Assembly (NCBI RefSeq): GCF_001598275.1
Contig: NZ_BCYQ01000014.1
Location: 1-64,000 of the forward strand
Length of the DNA stretch: 64,000 nucleotides
Direction of reading: 5' to 3'
DNA from: Moraxella oblonga NBRC 102422
Lineage (GTDB): Bacteria > Pseudomonadota > Gammaproteobacteria > Pseudomonadales > Moraxellaceae
Of the stretch, positions 53,868-64,000 are shown piece by piece; position 1 is the first letter of the stretch; the number at the start of each line of letters is the position of its first letter. A program made the translations under genes and the position numbers. The notes under the pieces are model-generated. The model ran no database searches. It was not told the origin of the DNA and saw nothing but the letters and a program-made list of their open reading frames with translations.

Positions 53868-54281
53868 CTAGCTACCACGATAGGTGCTATAACTGTATGG
53901 AGAAAGTGTAAGCGGAATGTGGTAATGGCGACCATCGTTTTTAAGTTCAAAAATCACATCAACATAAGGATAGATGGTGTGAATACCTTTTTGTTGGTAA
54001 TAATCACGTGTGAAAAACACCAACTTGTAGACACCTTCGCCTGATTTGGGGTCGGTTTGTGGTAGAAAGTTGGGGATACGACCGTTGTCGTTGGTGGCCT
54101 TTGTGTCCAATTCTTCCCATTTGTTGCCATTTTGTTTGAACAACTGTACCTTAACACCGGTAGCAGGCGTGCCAGCATTGGTGTCTAAGACATGGCTAGT
54201 AAGTAGGTATTTGACATCATTGGCATAAGCCATGACTGACAGACAAGCTAGAGTGCTAGCCATGATAAGTTTTTTTAACAT
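53868..54281 (-). CDS. Exported transthyretin-like protein (5-hydroxyisourate hydrolase type)
   Basis: A 137-residue protein with a signal peptide (residues 1-20, ending MAYA) and a transthyretin-like domain. Seen: LLTSHVLDTNAGTPATGVKV at the start of the mature protein, GRIPNFLP, and the C-terminal HYHIPLTLSPYSYSTYRGS. The YRGS end and the conserved His residues are the signature of 5-hydroxyisourate hydrolase in uric-acid breakdown. A periplasmic version is seen in some bacteria. No other purine-catabolism gene is near. The start at 54281 has AGGAAG just ahead. Confidence 0.88.
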   Translation of the reverse strand: MLKKLIMASTLACLSVMAYANDVKYLLTSHVLDTNAGTPATGVKVQLFKQNGNKWEELDTKATNDNGRIPNFLPQTDPKSGEGVYKLVFFTRDYYQQKGIHTIYPYVDVIFELKNDGRHYHIPLTLSPYSYSTYRGS

Positions 54282-54438
54282 ATGCACTTCCTAATTTGCT
54301 TTTAAAGGGAATTTTTATTGTAGCATAAAAGATTTGGTTGTGTCATGATTTTTTATGGTAGAATTTTTTTTTTTAGATTTTGTGCGATAGCTCTATATTT
54401 TTTTACCAATTTTTAGTAAAATTCGCTTTTACCAGTAA

Positions 54439-56085
<1,647 letters not shown>

Positions 56086-56101
56086 AAATGATAGAATAAA
56101 T

Positions 56102-56124
56102 GGGGCGTTTTTCGCCCTGTTTAT
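56102..56124 (+). terminator. Weak terminator after pyrG
   Basis: GGGCG (56103-56107) and CGCCC (56113-56117) form a short stem with a TTTTT loop, followed by TGTTTAT. Confidence 0.4.
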
Positions 56125-56502
56125 CTATGGAAGTGAGATGATTGAAATTACATACAGGAGATGGTTAATTATGATATGGCATAATTCTGCAAGAAGCTGA
56201 GCAAGTGATACTATATCATAACGACAAATGATTTGGTATGATGCTAGATAGCAGTATGTTGTCTGAAAATGAGAGAAAATTGGCAATTTTGGATAATATT
56301 TTTGATAATGTTTAGGTAAAATCATTATTGGATTTGAAGTTTGATTGTGGGATGTTTGTTATATTAAACCACTACCTTAAAATTAGTTAAAATTTATATT
56401 CTTAGGGTATACACCACACTCAAACACTTGACAATCAATTAACCATCATCAACCCATTTATTTAACTGAATGAAATTAATTTAAATTTAAAAGGTATTTA
56501 TC
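56125..56502. other. Noncoding stretch between pyrG and kdsA
   Basis: About 380 bases without a supported gene. A short frame at 56241-56315 reads MLDSSMLSENERKLAILDNI and then FDNV before a stop. It looks protein-like and may be the C-terminal remnant of a lost gene, but nothing upstream is in frame. The kdsA promoter should lie in the AT-rich 56340-56490 part. Confidence 0.35.
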
Positions 56503-57369
56503 ATGACACTGACCGCCAAATCTACCATTGAATTATCCACCCAATCAGGCGATATTCAAATCGCTAATGATTTGCCTTTTGTGTTATTTGGTGGTATGAA
56601 TGTTTTAGAAAGCCGAGAACTCGCCTTTGAGATTGCTGAGACTTATATTGAGATTTGCAAAAAACTACAAATTGGTTATGTGTTTAAAGCCAGTTTTGAC
56701 AAGGCTAATCGTTCAAGCCTACACTCCTTTCGAGGCCCTAGCCTAGATACAGGATTGACATGGTTAAACGACATCAAAGAAAAGTACGGCGTACCCATCA
56801 TCACCGATGTTCACGAACCCTATCAAGCCTCACCTGTGGCAAAAGTGGCAGACATTTTACAAATACCTGCATTTCTCTCTCGTCAAACCGACCTTGTGAG
56901 TGCCATCGCTCGCACAGGGGCGGTGATTAACATCAAAAAAGCCCAATTTCTAGCTCCGCACGAGATGAAACATATCATCAACAAATGTTTGGAGGCTGGT
57001 AATGATAATGTGATTTTGTGCGAGCGAGGCACTTCCTTTGGTTATAATAATTTGGTGGTGGATATGCTTGGCTTTGATACGATGAAAGCGATGAATGTCC
57101 CTGTGTTTTTTGATGTAACCCACGCCCTACAAACACCGGGGGGACGAGCCGACAGTGCGGGCGGTCGCCGTCATCAGATTACCACCCTTGCCAAAGCAGG
57201 AATGGCAACGGGTCTTGCTGGGCTATTCTTAGAAGCCCACCCAGACCCTGATAAAGCCAAATGTGATGGTCCGTGTGCGTTAAGACTTTCCCAATTAGAA
57301 CCGTTTTTACGCCAAATTAAAGAATTGGATAATTTGGTCAAAGGATTTGAGGTTTTGGATACGCATTGA
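56503..57369 (+). CDS. kdsA: 3-deoxy-8-phosphooctulonate synthase (KDO8P synthase)
   Basis: A 288-residue TIM-barrel enzyme that condenses phosphoenolpyruvate and arabinose 5-phosphate in lipo-oligosaccharide core synthesis. Seen: [20 protein letters not shown] (about residues 30-49), [20 protein letters not shown], the PEP/A5P-site [11 protein letters not shown] and [20 protein letters not shown] (about 205-224), and [25 protein letters not shown] precedes the ATG. Two extra, diverged copies of its 3' end lie downstream (58524-58603 and 59092-59133). Confidence 0.97.
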   Translation: MTLTAKSTIELSTQSGDIQIANDLPFVLFGGMNVLESRELAFEIAETYIEICKKLQIGYVFKASFDKANRSSLHSFRGPSLDTGLTWLNDIKEKYGVPIITDVHEPYQASPVAKVADILQIPAFLSRQTDLVSAIARTGAVINIKKAQFLAPHEMKHIINKCLEAGNDNVILCERGTSFGYNNLVVDMLGFDTMKAMNVPVFFDVTHALQTPGGRADSAGGRRHQITTLAKAGMATGLAGLFLEAHPDPDKAKCDGPCALRLSQLEPFLRQIKELDNLVKGFEVLDTH

Positions 57370-57387
57370 TTTAAAAAAGGATAGGAT

Positions 57388-58503
57388 ATGAATTTATTTG
57401 ATTTTCTTAATGATGGTATGAGTGAAGATAAGTTTAAACAGCGTTTAGATGAGGCATTTGACAATCATTTGCCTATTGCTGATAAGGTCAATCAGTTACG
57501 CAAAGACTTAAATGATACCAAAACCATCTTAGAAATCGTTGCCCAATGCCTTGATAAGACTTTGGGTATTGATACGGTTGGGTTGTTTTATCAACAATGT
57601 AAGCTACATTTTGAGGTGGTGCAAAGTTATCATTATGTTGCTGAAAAAACGACACCAATTAAAAATACACAGTTATGGCAAGACAGTGTGGCTTGGCTGA
57701 CGGTATATTATGAAGATATTTTTGGTTATGCTAAAGTAGATGAGCGATTTATTGAAATTAAAGAAGCTCCAATATTATGGTATTTTAAATGGGTGGTATC
57801 CGATATTGTAGAAAGCTCTCATATTATTAAAAAGCAAGTTGATGATTATTTAAAATTATTGGGATACTATTATACCCATATTTTTGATTTGGGCGAGCGT
57901 TCCTTATACAAATTGGTGGTAATGCAAGGCATTAAAATGGGTAATCATCAACTTGTTGAAACTTATTTGAATAAATGGATTGACGCAGAAGCAAGTCATT
58001 TTGATGACTGCTGGGCGTGCCAAGTTGATGATATTATTCGTGCCTATGTATTTTTGGGCGATTATGATAAAGCCTTAGAATGGTCAGAACAGATTTTAAA
58101 TGGGTCAGTAAAATGTGGCGAAGTGCCAGAAGTTACCAACAGTTTAATCGCACAGGCTTATTTTCATACCAAACAACGACAAAAAGCCAAAGAGCTATTG
58201 GAAAGTGGTTATAAATTGGTAAAAAGTCAAGGGCAATTTATGCGACCCATTGCTGAGTTTATGCGTGTGGCAATATTGCTTGGCGAGACTGATATTGCAA
58301 AAATAATTTATGATGATAGTAAGGCATTATTTGAAGAATGTGAATCGCCCTTTGAAAAAATGTTATTTGTGATTGAGGCATCAAAATTGGACATTGCCGA
58401 AAAGTCAAAATTATTAACTGAGGCTAGAAAATTAGCCAAAGCATTTGATGAACGCAATGAAAATGACTATTACACTTCGCAATTGCCGATGTTGTATTCT
58501 TGA
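57388..58503 (+). CDS. Hypothetical TPR-like protein
   Basis: A 371-residue soluble protein. The second half is built of helix pairs with TPR-like spacing, for example AYVFLGDYDKALEWSEQIL (about residues 228-246), SLIAQAYFHTKQRQKAKELL and MRVAILLGETDIAKIIYDD. The first ~170 residues are helical without a known family. AAAGGATAGG precedes the ATG, 18 bases after kdsA. It is cargo between kdsA and the first duplicated kdsA end. AT-rich codon use differs from kdsA. Its function is unknown. Confidence 0.7.
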   Translation: MNLFDFLNDGMSEDKFKQRLDEAFDNHLPIADKVNQLRKDLNDTKTILEIVAQCLDKTLGIDTVGLFYQQCKLHFEVVQSYHYVAEKTTPIKNTQLWQDSVAWLTVYYEDIFGYAKVDERFIEIKEAPILWYFKWVVSDIVESSHIIKKQVDDYLKLLGYYYTHIFDLGERSLYKLVVMQGIKMGNHQLVETYLNKWIDAEASHFDDCWACQVDDIIRAYVFLGDYDKALEWSEQILNGSVKCGEVPEVTNSLIAQAYFHTKQRQKAKELLESGYKLVKSQGQFMRPIAEFMRVAILLGETDIAKIIYDDSKALFEECESPFEKMLFVIEASKLDIAEKSKLLTEARKLAKAFDERNENDYYTSQLPMLYS

Positions 58504-58523
58504 TTTTGCTTGTGATGTATCTG

Positions 58524-58603
58524 CTCAATTAAAATTATTTTTATGCCAAATTAAAGAATTGGGTAATTTGGTGAAAGGATTTGAGGTTTTAGATACGCAT
58601 TAA
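58524..58603 (+). pseudogene. Duplicated, diverged 3' end of kdsA (copy 2)
   Basis: Reading in frame to the TAA at 58601, this stretch encodes SQLKLFLCQIKELGNLVKGF then EVLDTH. The true KdsA end is [20 protein letters not shown] then EVLDTH. Nucleotide identity is high, with several silent changes. There is no start or upstream part, so it is a remnant. The bases just after it (AAAATTTGTGTTA, 58602-58614) recur exactly ahead of eno (60812-60824), as if an old kdsA-eno junction had been left here. Confidence 0.85.
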
Positions 58604-58615
58604 AATTTGTGTTAG

Positions 58616-58653
58616 ATTATTGGGGTGGTTTTATACTTCCCCCAATAATTTTT
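58616..58653 (+). terminator. Terminator after the kdsA remnant
   Basis: ATTATTGGGG (58616-58625) and CCCCAATAAT (58640-58649) form a perfect 10-bp stem followed by TTTT. The lipoprotein gene starts 15 bases later. Confidence 0.65.
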
Positions 58654-58667
58654 AGAAGGATTTTAAA

Positions 58668-59096
58668 ATGAAATTAGCCATTAATACCATTGTAATCACG
58701 CTGATGACTGCCATATTGACAGCGTGTGCTACCACTTCCAATCCTTATGAACATTTAAGTCCGCTTGACTATGATATCAATACTTATCAACCGCCTTGTC
58801 AGAGGGTAACGCAAACGATGGGTGGGGCGATTGTGGGAGAATATACCCAGTGTCCGCAAGTGCAGTATTATTGTACTTTAAAAGGTACAGGTCAGCGTAT
58901 TCAATGTCCTAAATTTAATATGGAAAAGTATAATCAGGCGATGAATCAATTAGATTATATGCATTGGCAAGAGCTGTGCGATCACGCTTATCGTGCCAAT
59001 CTTGATCAGCGAGAGGGCTTGGTAAAAATCAAATCATCATTGGCGGGTCAAAAAAATCCTTTATGTGATGAATATGGTAATCCTAATCCAAGATAA
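58668..59096 (+). CDS. Putative lipoprotein in the kdsA-eno interval
   Basis: A 142-residue protein with a signal peptide and lipobox LTAC (Cys20). The mature part is Cys-rich (six further cysteines) and Tyr/Gln-rich, with no recognised domain; the cysteines suggest a disulfide-bonded periplasmic or surface protein. GAAGGA precedes the ATG. Its stop codon is formed inside the third kdsA-end copy (TAA in GATAATTTGG, read out of frame), so its natural C-terminus may have been lost or replaced at that junction. Confidence 0.7.
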   Translation: MKLAINTIVITLMTAILTACATTSNPYEHLSPLDYDINTYQPPCQRVTQTMGGAIVGEYTQCPQVQYYCTLKGTGQRIQCPKFNMEKYNQAMNQLDYMHWQELCDHAYRANLDQREGLVKIKSSLAGQKNPLCDEYGNPNPR

Positions 59097-59133
59097 TTTG
59101 GTTAAGGGCTTTGAGGTGCTTGATACGCATTGA
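59092..59133 (+). pseudogene. Duplicated 3' end of kdsA (copy 3)
   Basis: These 42 bases encode [13 protein letters not shown] followed by a stop, identical in protein to the last 13 residues of KdsA. At the DNA level about 6 of 42 bases differ, all silent. It directly abuts the lipoprotein gene, whose stop codon it supplies. Silent-only divergence points to origin from a functional kdsA of a related strain. Confidence 0.85.
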
Positions 59134-59187
59134 TGTTAAATGGCAAGGATAATGTATTCTTGCTGTTTTAAAAATAGGACAGTAAAA

Positions 59188-59676
59188 ATGACAAATTCCA
59201 TTCAATTAACACCATTTAGTGATGAAACAGGTGAAGTCACTGCAACCGCCAAAATTTGGGGGCAAGAAATTGAAGTCTTCTTAGATGAAGATGAATTTTG
59301 CGATACTTTGCCAAATCAACAACAGGTTGATAAAATAATCAAGCATTTAATATGGTTGAATGATAATAAAAAGCCAGTCATTGATTTTGCCTTAGAATGT
59401 GAAGATTTTGTGGAAAATTTTAATGATTGGATTGAAGATGAAGTTAAAAAATATGGTAAAGCCAAGCTATATGATGGTACAGTTTTAACGCAATCTGTCA
59501 GTTATGAGAAAGTTTGCCAAAGTATTTTATTATCATCAGTTTATGCTGTATTTTTTGATGATGAAATAACGCTAAGTGTGGATTTGGTAACTGAACCTGA
59601 TTATTTTGGCGGACACACCTTTAATGTTGAAATTAATGATGATTTTTTAATGGAATTTGGCGGTGTAAATGGATAA
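59188..59676 (+). CDS. Hypothetical acidic protein, immunity-like (DUF2262-like)
   Basis: A 162-residue acidic protein. The C-terminal SVDLVTEPDYFGGHTFNVEI (about residues 133-152) with EFGGVNG at the end resembles DUF2262-type proteins (x-P-D-Y-F-G-G-H-x), found near polymorphic-toxin genes. The N-terminal half includes AKIWGQEIEVFLDED. AGGACAG precedes the ATG at 59188. No toxin gene is adjacent. It lies just after the third kdsA-end copy. Family naming is tentative. Confidence 0.65.
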   Translation: MTNSIQLTPFSDETGEVTATAKIWGQEIEVFLDEDEFCDTLPNQQQVDKIIKHLIWLNDNKKPVIDFALECEDFVENFNDWIEDEVKKYGKAKLYDGTVLTQSVSYEKVCQSILLSSVYAVFFDDEITLSVDLVTEPDYFGGHTFNVEINDDFLMEFGGVNG

Positions 59677-59716
59677 TGGTAAATTTTATTTTTAATTGAA
59701 ATAAAGATATTTGAAA

Positions 59717-60262
59717 ATGAAAAAATTTCTCTTATTCCCTTTAATGGCGATATTGGCAACCAATGCTTATGCGGATAATAAAATAGCAACTCAACATACT
59801 TTAAAAGCCATCAATGAGCTAATTGATAAAAATAAGCAAATGAGCATTCAAGCAATTCGTGAGAAATTGAATTTAACCAAGATTGATGAATTAGAATATT
59901 TTGAGAAAACGCCATTGGGTTATGAAGCTCAACATTTTGTCAATGATGATAAAAACCCTTTGTTTTCTATTCGTCGTTTTGTTTATTTTGATAGCAGTAT
60001 TAATGATGCTGAGATTTTATATGGCGTTGAATTTGAATTTAAAGACAAATATTGCTTTGATGTAGAAATGTACGAAAAAATGATTGGGCAAAAGGCTTTT
60101 AAAGCGATTGACCCAATCCCAGTTCATATGGATAATGAAACGGTATTTAGAGATGATTTGGTGGTTACCAGTTATTATTTTGGTGATACTAAAAATTTTA
60201 CAGAAAATGTGATTATTTTTGGTTGTGCTTTAAGTTATCAAAAAAGAATTGAATTTAATTAA
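59717..60262 (+). CDS. Exported hypothetical protein, paralog 1
   Basis: A 181-residue protein with a cleavable signal peptide (MKKFLLFPLMAILATNAYAD, cut after Ala19). The mature part is a mixed alpha/beta domain with two cysteines (about residues 114 and 171) that could pair. It shares its signal and general plan with the next gene, which starts 11 bases after this stop: both have HxL-type helix, strand-rich middle, then a Cys near KYCFD/EYCPS and a Cys near the end (IFGCALSYQ and NGCEFSLMG). No family is recognised. Confidence 0.65.
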   Translation: MKKFLLFPLMAILATNAYADNKIATQHTLKAINELIDKNKQMSIQAIREKLNLTKIDELEYFEKTPLGYEAQHFVNDDKNPLFSIRRFVYFDSSINDAEILYGVEFEFKDKYCFDVEMYEKMIGQKAFKAIDPIPVHMDNETVFRDDLVVTSYYFGDTKNFTENVIIFGCALSYQKRIEFN

Positions 60263-60273
60263 GGTATTTTAAA

Positions 60274-60795
60274 ATGAAAAAATTTCTATCATTTCCTTTA
60301 ATGGCAATATTGGTAACCAATGCTTATGCCAATAGTAGTATTGATACCGTTAAACAAATTGTCTCATTAGCAGAAAATGGCGATATTTTTAATTTAACCA
60401 AAACAGCTGAAAAATTAACCCTTAAAGATGAAATTGATAGGGTAAAACATCAACCTGTGGCGTATGATAATCGCATTGAATATACTTATCCAATCCACAC
60501 CCATCAAGTAATCCAGTCCATTTCTTATAGCGTGTCGTTTGGTGGGCGTGATTTAAGTGAAGTGCATAAAAATATTGTCATTACTTTTAAAACAGAATAT
60601 TGCCCAAGCCTTGATGAATTGCAAAAAACCTTTGGCGAAAAGTTAATGGCGAGTGAATGGAGCGGTTCGCCAAGTTTGCAAACAGGGCAGGGCGTGCATT
60701 TTAGTGACTATCATATTTTAAGCAAAAAACACCTTGTTTTTATAAAAAATAATGGCTGTGAATTTTCGCTGATGGGGCGAGCCAAATTTGAATAA
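60274..60795 (+). CDS. Exported hypothetical protein, paralog 2
   Basis: A 173-residue protein with a signal peptide almost identical to that of its upstream neighbour (MKKFLSFPLMAILVTNAYAN). The mature domain shows the same order: helix, strands with SISYSVSFGGRDLSEVHKNI, EYCPSLDELQKTFGEKL, and a last Cys in NNGCEFSLMG. AAGGTATTTT precedes the ATG. The eno promoter follows 28 bases after its stop. No function is predicted; tandem duplication is likely. Confidence 0.65.
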   Translation: MKKFLSFPLMAILVTNAYANSSIDTVKQIVSLAENGDIFNLTKTAEKLTLKDEIDRVKHQPVAYDNRIEYTYPIHTHQVIQSISYSVSFGGRDLSEVHKNIVITFKTEYCPSLDELQKTFGEKLMASEWSGSPSLQTGQGVHFSDYHILSKKHLVFIKNNGCEFSLMGRAKFE

Positions 60796-62178
<1,383 letters not shown>

Positions 62179-62189
62179 TTGGTGTTAAG

Positions 62190-62624
62190 ATGACTGGTAC
62201 CCAAGCAGATAAATCTGCTGTTGTCAAAATGAAACCACCCAAACTCTCGCCTGAGGCGTTTGGGTATGGTCTGCTCATTATTTGTGGCATTGTGGTATTG
62301 CTCATGCTTCAACATCGCTATTGGCATGGTGAATTTGGGCATGAGCGTTTGACCGAGCTTAAAAAAGAATTGCGTGAGCAAGAGCGTATCAATTTAGAGC
62401 AACGCAACTACAATGCCATTTTGCGAGCAGATGTTGAGGATTTGAAAACGGGTCTAGGAGCGATAGAGGAGCATGCTCGGCTTGATTTGGGATTGATTAA
62501 ACCTGGTGAAACTTTTGTTCAGTTGTCGGTTGCTCCTAATGCATACAGTCGCCAAAAGGCGGTGGGTGTAGACAGTAAAAGTGCGGTTGAGCCTGTTGAT
62601 GCCTTGATACCAGATGGGCAATAA
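62190..62624 (+). CDS. ftsB: Cell division protein FtsB
   Basis: A 144-residue single-TM divisome protein. The TM is about residues 26-42 (GYGLLIICGIVVLLMLQHRY), followed by a coiled coil (LTELKKELREQERINLEQRN) and the conserved ARLDLGLIKPGETFVQL. FtsB bridges FtsL and FtsQ. It has a longer cytoplasmic N-terminus and C-terminal tail than E. coli FtsB (103). It sits between eno and ispD, the conserved order. Confidence 0.93.
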   Translation: MTGTQADKSAVVKMKPPKLSPEAFGYGLLIICGIVVLLMLQHRYWHGEFGHERLTELKKELREQERINLEQRNYNAILRADVEDLKTGLGAIEEHARLDLGLIKPGETFVQLSVAPNAYSRQKAVGVDSKSAVEPVDALIPDGQ

Positions 62625-62625
62625 T

Positions 62626-63330
62626 ATGGCGAACATTCATGCACTCATTGTTGGGGCAGGGCGTGGCAGTCGTTTTGGATCGGCATTGCCCAAACAGTAT
62701 ACCACCATTGGCAATAAAACGATTTTGGAGCATAGCGTAGCTTGCCTAAACCATGAATGTATTGCTGATTTGACGCTTGTTATCGCCCAAGATGATGAGA
62801 TTGCCAGTACCTTAACATTTGATTTTGACAAGCCTATCTACATCACCACAGGTGGTGCGGAGCGGTTTTTGTCGGTCAAAGCTGGGGTAGAACACATCAT
62901 GAAAAATGGTGCCAGTTTTGATGATTGGGTACTTATCCACGATGGTGCAAGACCTTGTTTGCCTGAACAAGATTTAAACAACCTTATTTGTGTTTTAGAT
63001 GGCTTGACTGATGAAGTTGGGGCGATTTTGGCAACACCTGTCGCCGATACACTCAAATTTGTCCAAGATGGCAACATCAAACATACCATCAACCGTACAA
63101 ATCTATATCAAGCCCAAACGCCACAAGTATTTAAAGCAGGGGCGTTGCTTGCCATGCTTGATGATGTGTGTGATAAAGGTTTGATGATTACTGACGAAGC
63201 AAGCGGATTTGAGCAGCTTGGGCAAATGGTCAAAATCGTCATTGGCTCTTGCCAAAACATCAAACTTACCTACCCTGATGATGTGGTGATGATACAAGCC
63301 TTGCTTGGTTTGCCATTTCAAATCACCTAA
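62626..63330 (+). CDS. ispD: 2-C-methyl-D-erythritol 4-phosphate cytidylyltransferase
   Basis: A 234-residue nucleotidyltransferase of the MEP isoprenoid pathway. The CTP-binding loop is IVGAGRGSRFGSALPKQYTT (about residues 7-26), and VLIHDGARPCLPEQDL (about 102-117) and the C-terminal TYPDDVVMIQALLG are conserved. The ATG at 62626 lies one base after the ftsB stop. An alternative ATG at 62614 within ftsB is unlikely. Confidence 0.95.
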   Translation: MANIHALIVGAGRGSRFGSALPKQYTTIGNKTILEHSVACLNHECIADLTLVIAQDDEIASTLTFDFDKPIYITTGGAERFLSVKAGVEHIMKNGASFDDWVLIHDGARPCLPEQDLNNLICVLDGLTDEVGAILATPVADTLKFVQDGNIKHTINRTNLYQAQTPQVFKAGALLAMLDDVCDKGLMITDEASGFEQLGQMVKIVIGSCQNIKLTYPDDVVMIQALLGLPFQIT

Positions 63331-63338
63331 GGTTAAGT

Positions 63339-64000
63339 ATGAATTGGTTGTTTGGGTTGTTGGTAGTAGGGGTGGTTTTTGCTGTTTTGCAGGTATTGCC
63401 AACTTTGCCCATGACCTTGAATGTGGCAAATTTAGAGCATGGTGTGTGGTTTTGGCTGATGAGCATATCCCTTGTGGGGTGTGCTTTTTTGTGGTCAAAA
63501 TTTGCCAATTTAGCCCCCAAAACAGCCCCAATCAAGTTTGTCAGTCATGGTATGATAGTGGTGCTGATGAGTATGGCGGTTGGGCTATTTATAGTACGTA
63601 CTGTGTCTGTTCAAACTGCCTTTGAGCAGTCTATACCCGCCCAAAGTTATACCGTACAAGCAACTGTTCATGTTGATGAAATTAGTGATGGCGTTTATGA
63701 TAAAGCCTTGCAAACGCATTATCGGCAAAAGGCGATTTTGAGCGACTTGGTGTTGGTGGAAAATACCCACAAACATGCAAATAATGCCAAAGATGCACTC
63801 AATCCCTTTTATACGCCTGAAATCACACCCAAAGAAACGCCCACCTTACCCAAAGAAATGACCGTCATGCTTTCGGCATTTGCAAATCCCAAACAAGACT
63901 GGTCTGTACTTAATCAGCTTCGCCCAGACACCAAAGCTACCATGACGTTGACCATTTCGCCCATTGTGCCTGATAAAAGTGCCACAGGATTTGATAGTGG
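63339..64000 (+). CDS. comEC: Probable ComEC/Rec2 DNA-uptake channel, N-terminal part
   Basis: An open frame from ATG 63339 runs to the end of the window (220 codons, no stop). It begins with hydrophobic helices (LFGLLVVGVVFAVLQVLP, GVWFWLMSISLVGCAFLW and IVVLMSMAVGLFIVR). It continues with a strand-rich region: SYTVQATVHVDEISDGVYDK, then HYRQKAILSD. This order, three TM helices then a DUF4131-like extracellular domain with a Y-R-Q motif, matches the start of ComEC, the inner-membrane channel for transforming DNA. The diagnostic competence domain lies outside the window. TAAGGTTA precedes the ATG. Confidence 0.62.
   Translation, partial: MNWLFGLLVVGVVFAVLQVLPTLPMTLNVANLEHGVWFWLMSISLVGCAFLWSKFANLAPKTAPIKFVSHGMIVVLMSMAVGLFIVRTVSVQTAFEQSIPAQSYTVQATVHVDEISDGVYDKALQTHYRQKAILSDLVLVENTHKHANNAKDALNPFYTPEITPKETPTLPKEMTVMLSAFANPKQDWSVLNQLRPDTKATMTLTISPIVPDKSATGFDS

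Overview
The window looks like the chromosome of a Moraxella species or a close relative in the Moraxellaceae. Base composition is AT-rich (roughly 40% GC by eye). The housekeeping proteins (fused NuoCD, RimO, Dcd, NuoB, PilU, the pyrG-kdsA-eno-ftsB-ispD order) resemble the Moraxella/Acinetobacter type. The left edge carries TbpB-like surface lipoproteins, which are common in Moraxella. The genus is inferred from protein resemblance, not from a search.

Layout: (1) 1-16 kb, mostly minus strand: two paralogous surface lipoproteins (one cut by the window edge), apbC/mrp, scpA, trpS, ilvA, a DUF389 membrane protein and yebC. These are interspersed with small accessory genes, including a BrnT/BrnA-like and a PIN-domain toxin-antitoxin pair. 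A short plus-strand run follows: a potassium channel, dcd, a PHA-system protein, dacB and lolA. (2) 17-42 kb, plus strand: a complete set of nuo genes for respiratory complex I. It is broken at three places by unrelated cargo: one gene between nuoA and nuoB; four genes between nuoB and nuoCD; about 6 kb between nuoCD and nuoE. NuoE to NuoN are tightly packed with stop/start overlaps. The cargo includes a Doc toxin pair, PhzF, orphan pilU, a VOC protein, a GNAT acetyltransferase, two PD-(D/E)XK nucleases and several unrecognised proteins. A family of 17-bp palindromes (consensus GGTGCGTNNTACGCACC) is concentrated in the second and third of these insertions.

(3) 42-49 kb, minus strand: a five-gene operon not recognised as a named system. 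It encodes a dynamin-like GTPase, a tail-anchored membrane protein, a HerA/FtsK-type ATPase with a long Ser/Thr/Gly-rich insert, an HNH nuclease of polymorphic-toxin type and an immunity-like protein. It has its own good promoter and overlapping or closely spaced genes. This is the best candidate here for an undescribed system. (4) 49-54 kb: ferredoxin-NADP reductase, an ADP-ribosylglycohydrolase and a nicotinamidase, then tRNA-Leu(UAG), rimO and an exported transthyretin-like protein. (5) 54-64 kb: the conserved pyrG-kdsA-eno-ftsB-ispD block and the start of a probable comEC. Between kdsA and eno lie five accessory genes, and two extra diverged copies of the kdsA 3' end sit between them. These look like scars of repeated DNA acquisition at the same spot.

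Overall the window is a conserved core into which small cargo genes have been slotted between, and often inside, core operons. Recombination after natural transformation is the simplest explanation and fits the comEC-like gene and PilU, but this is inference.
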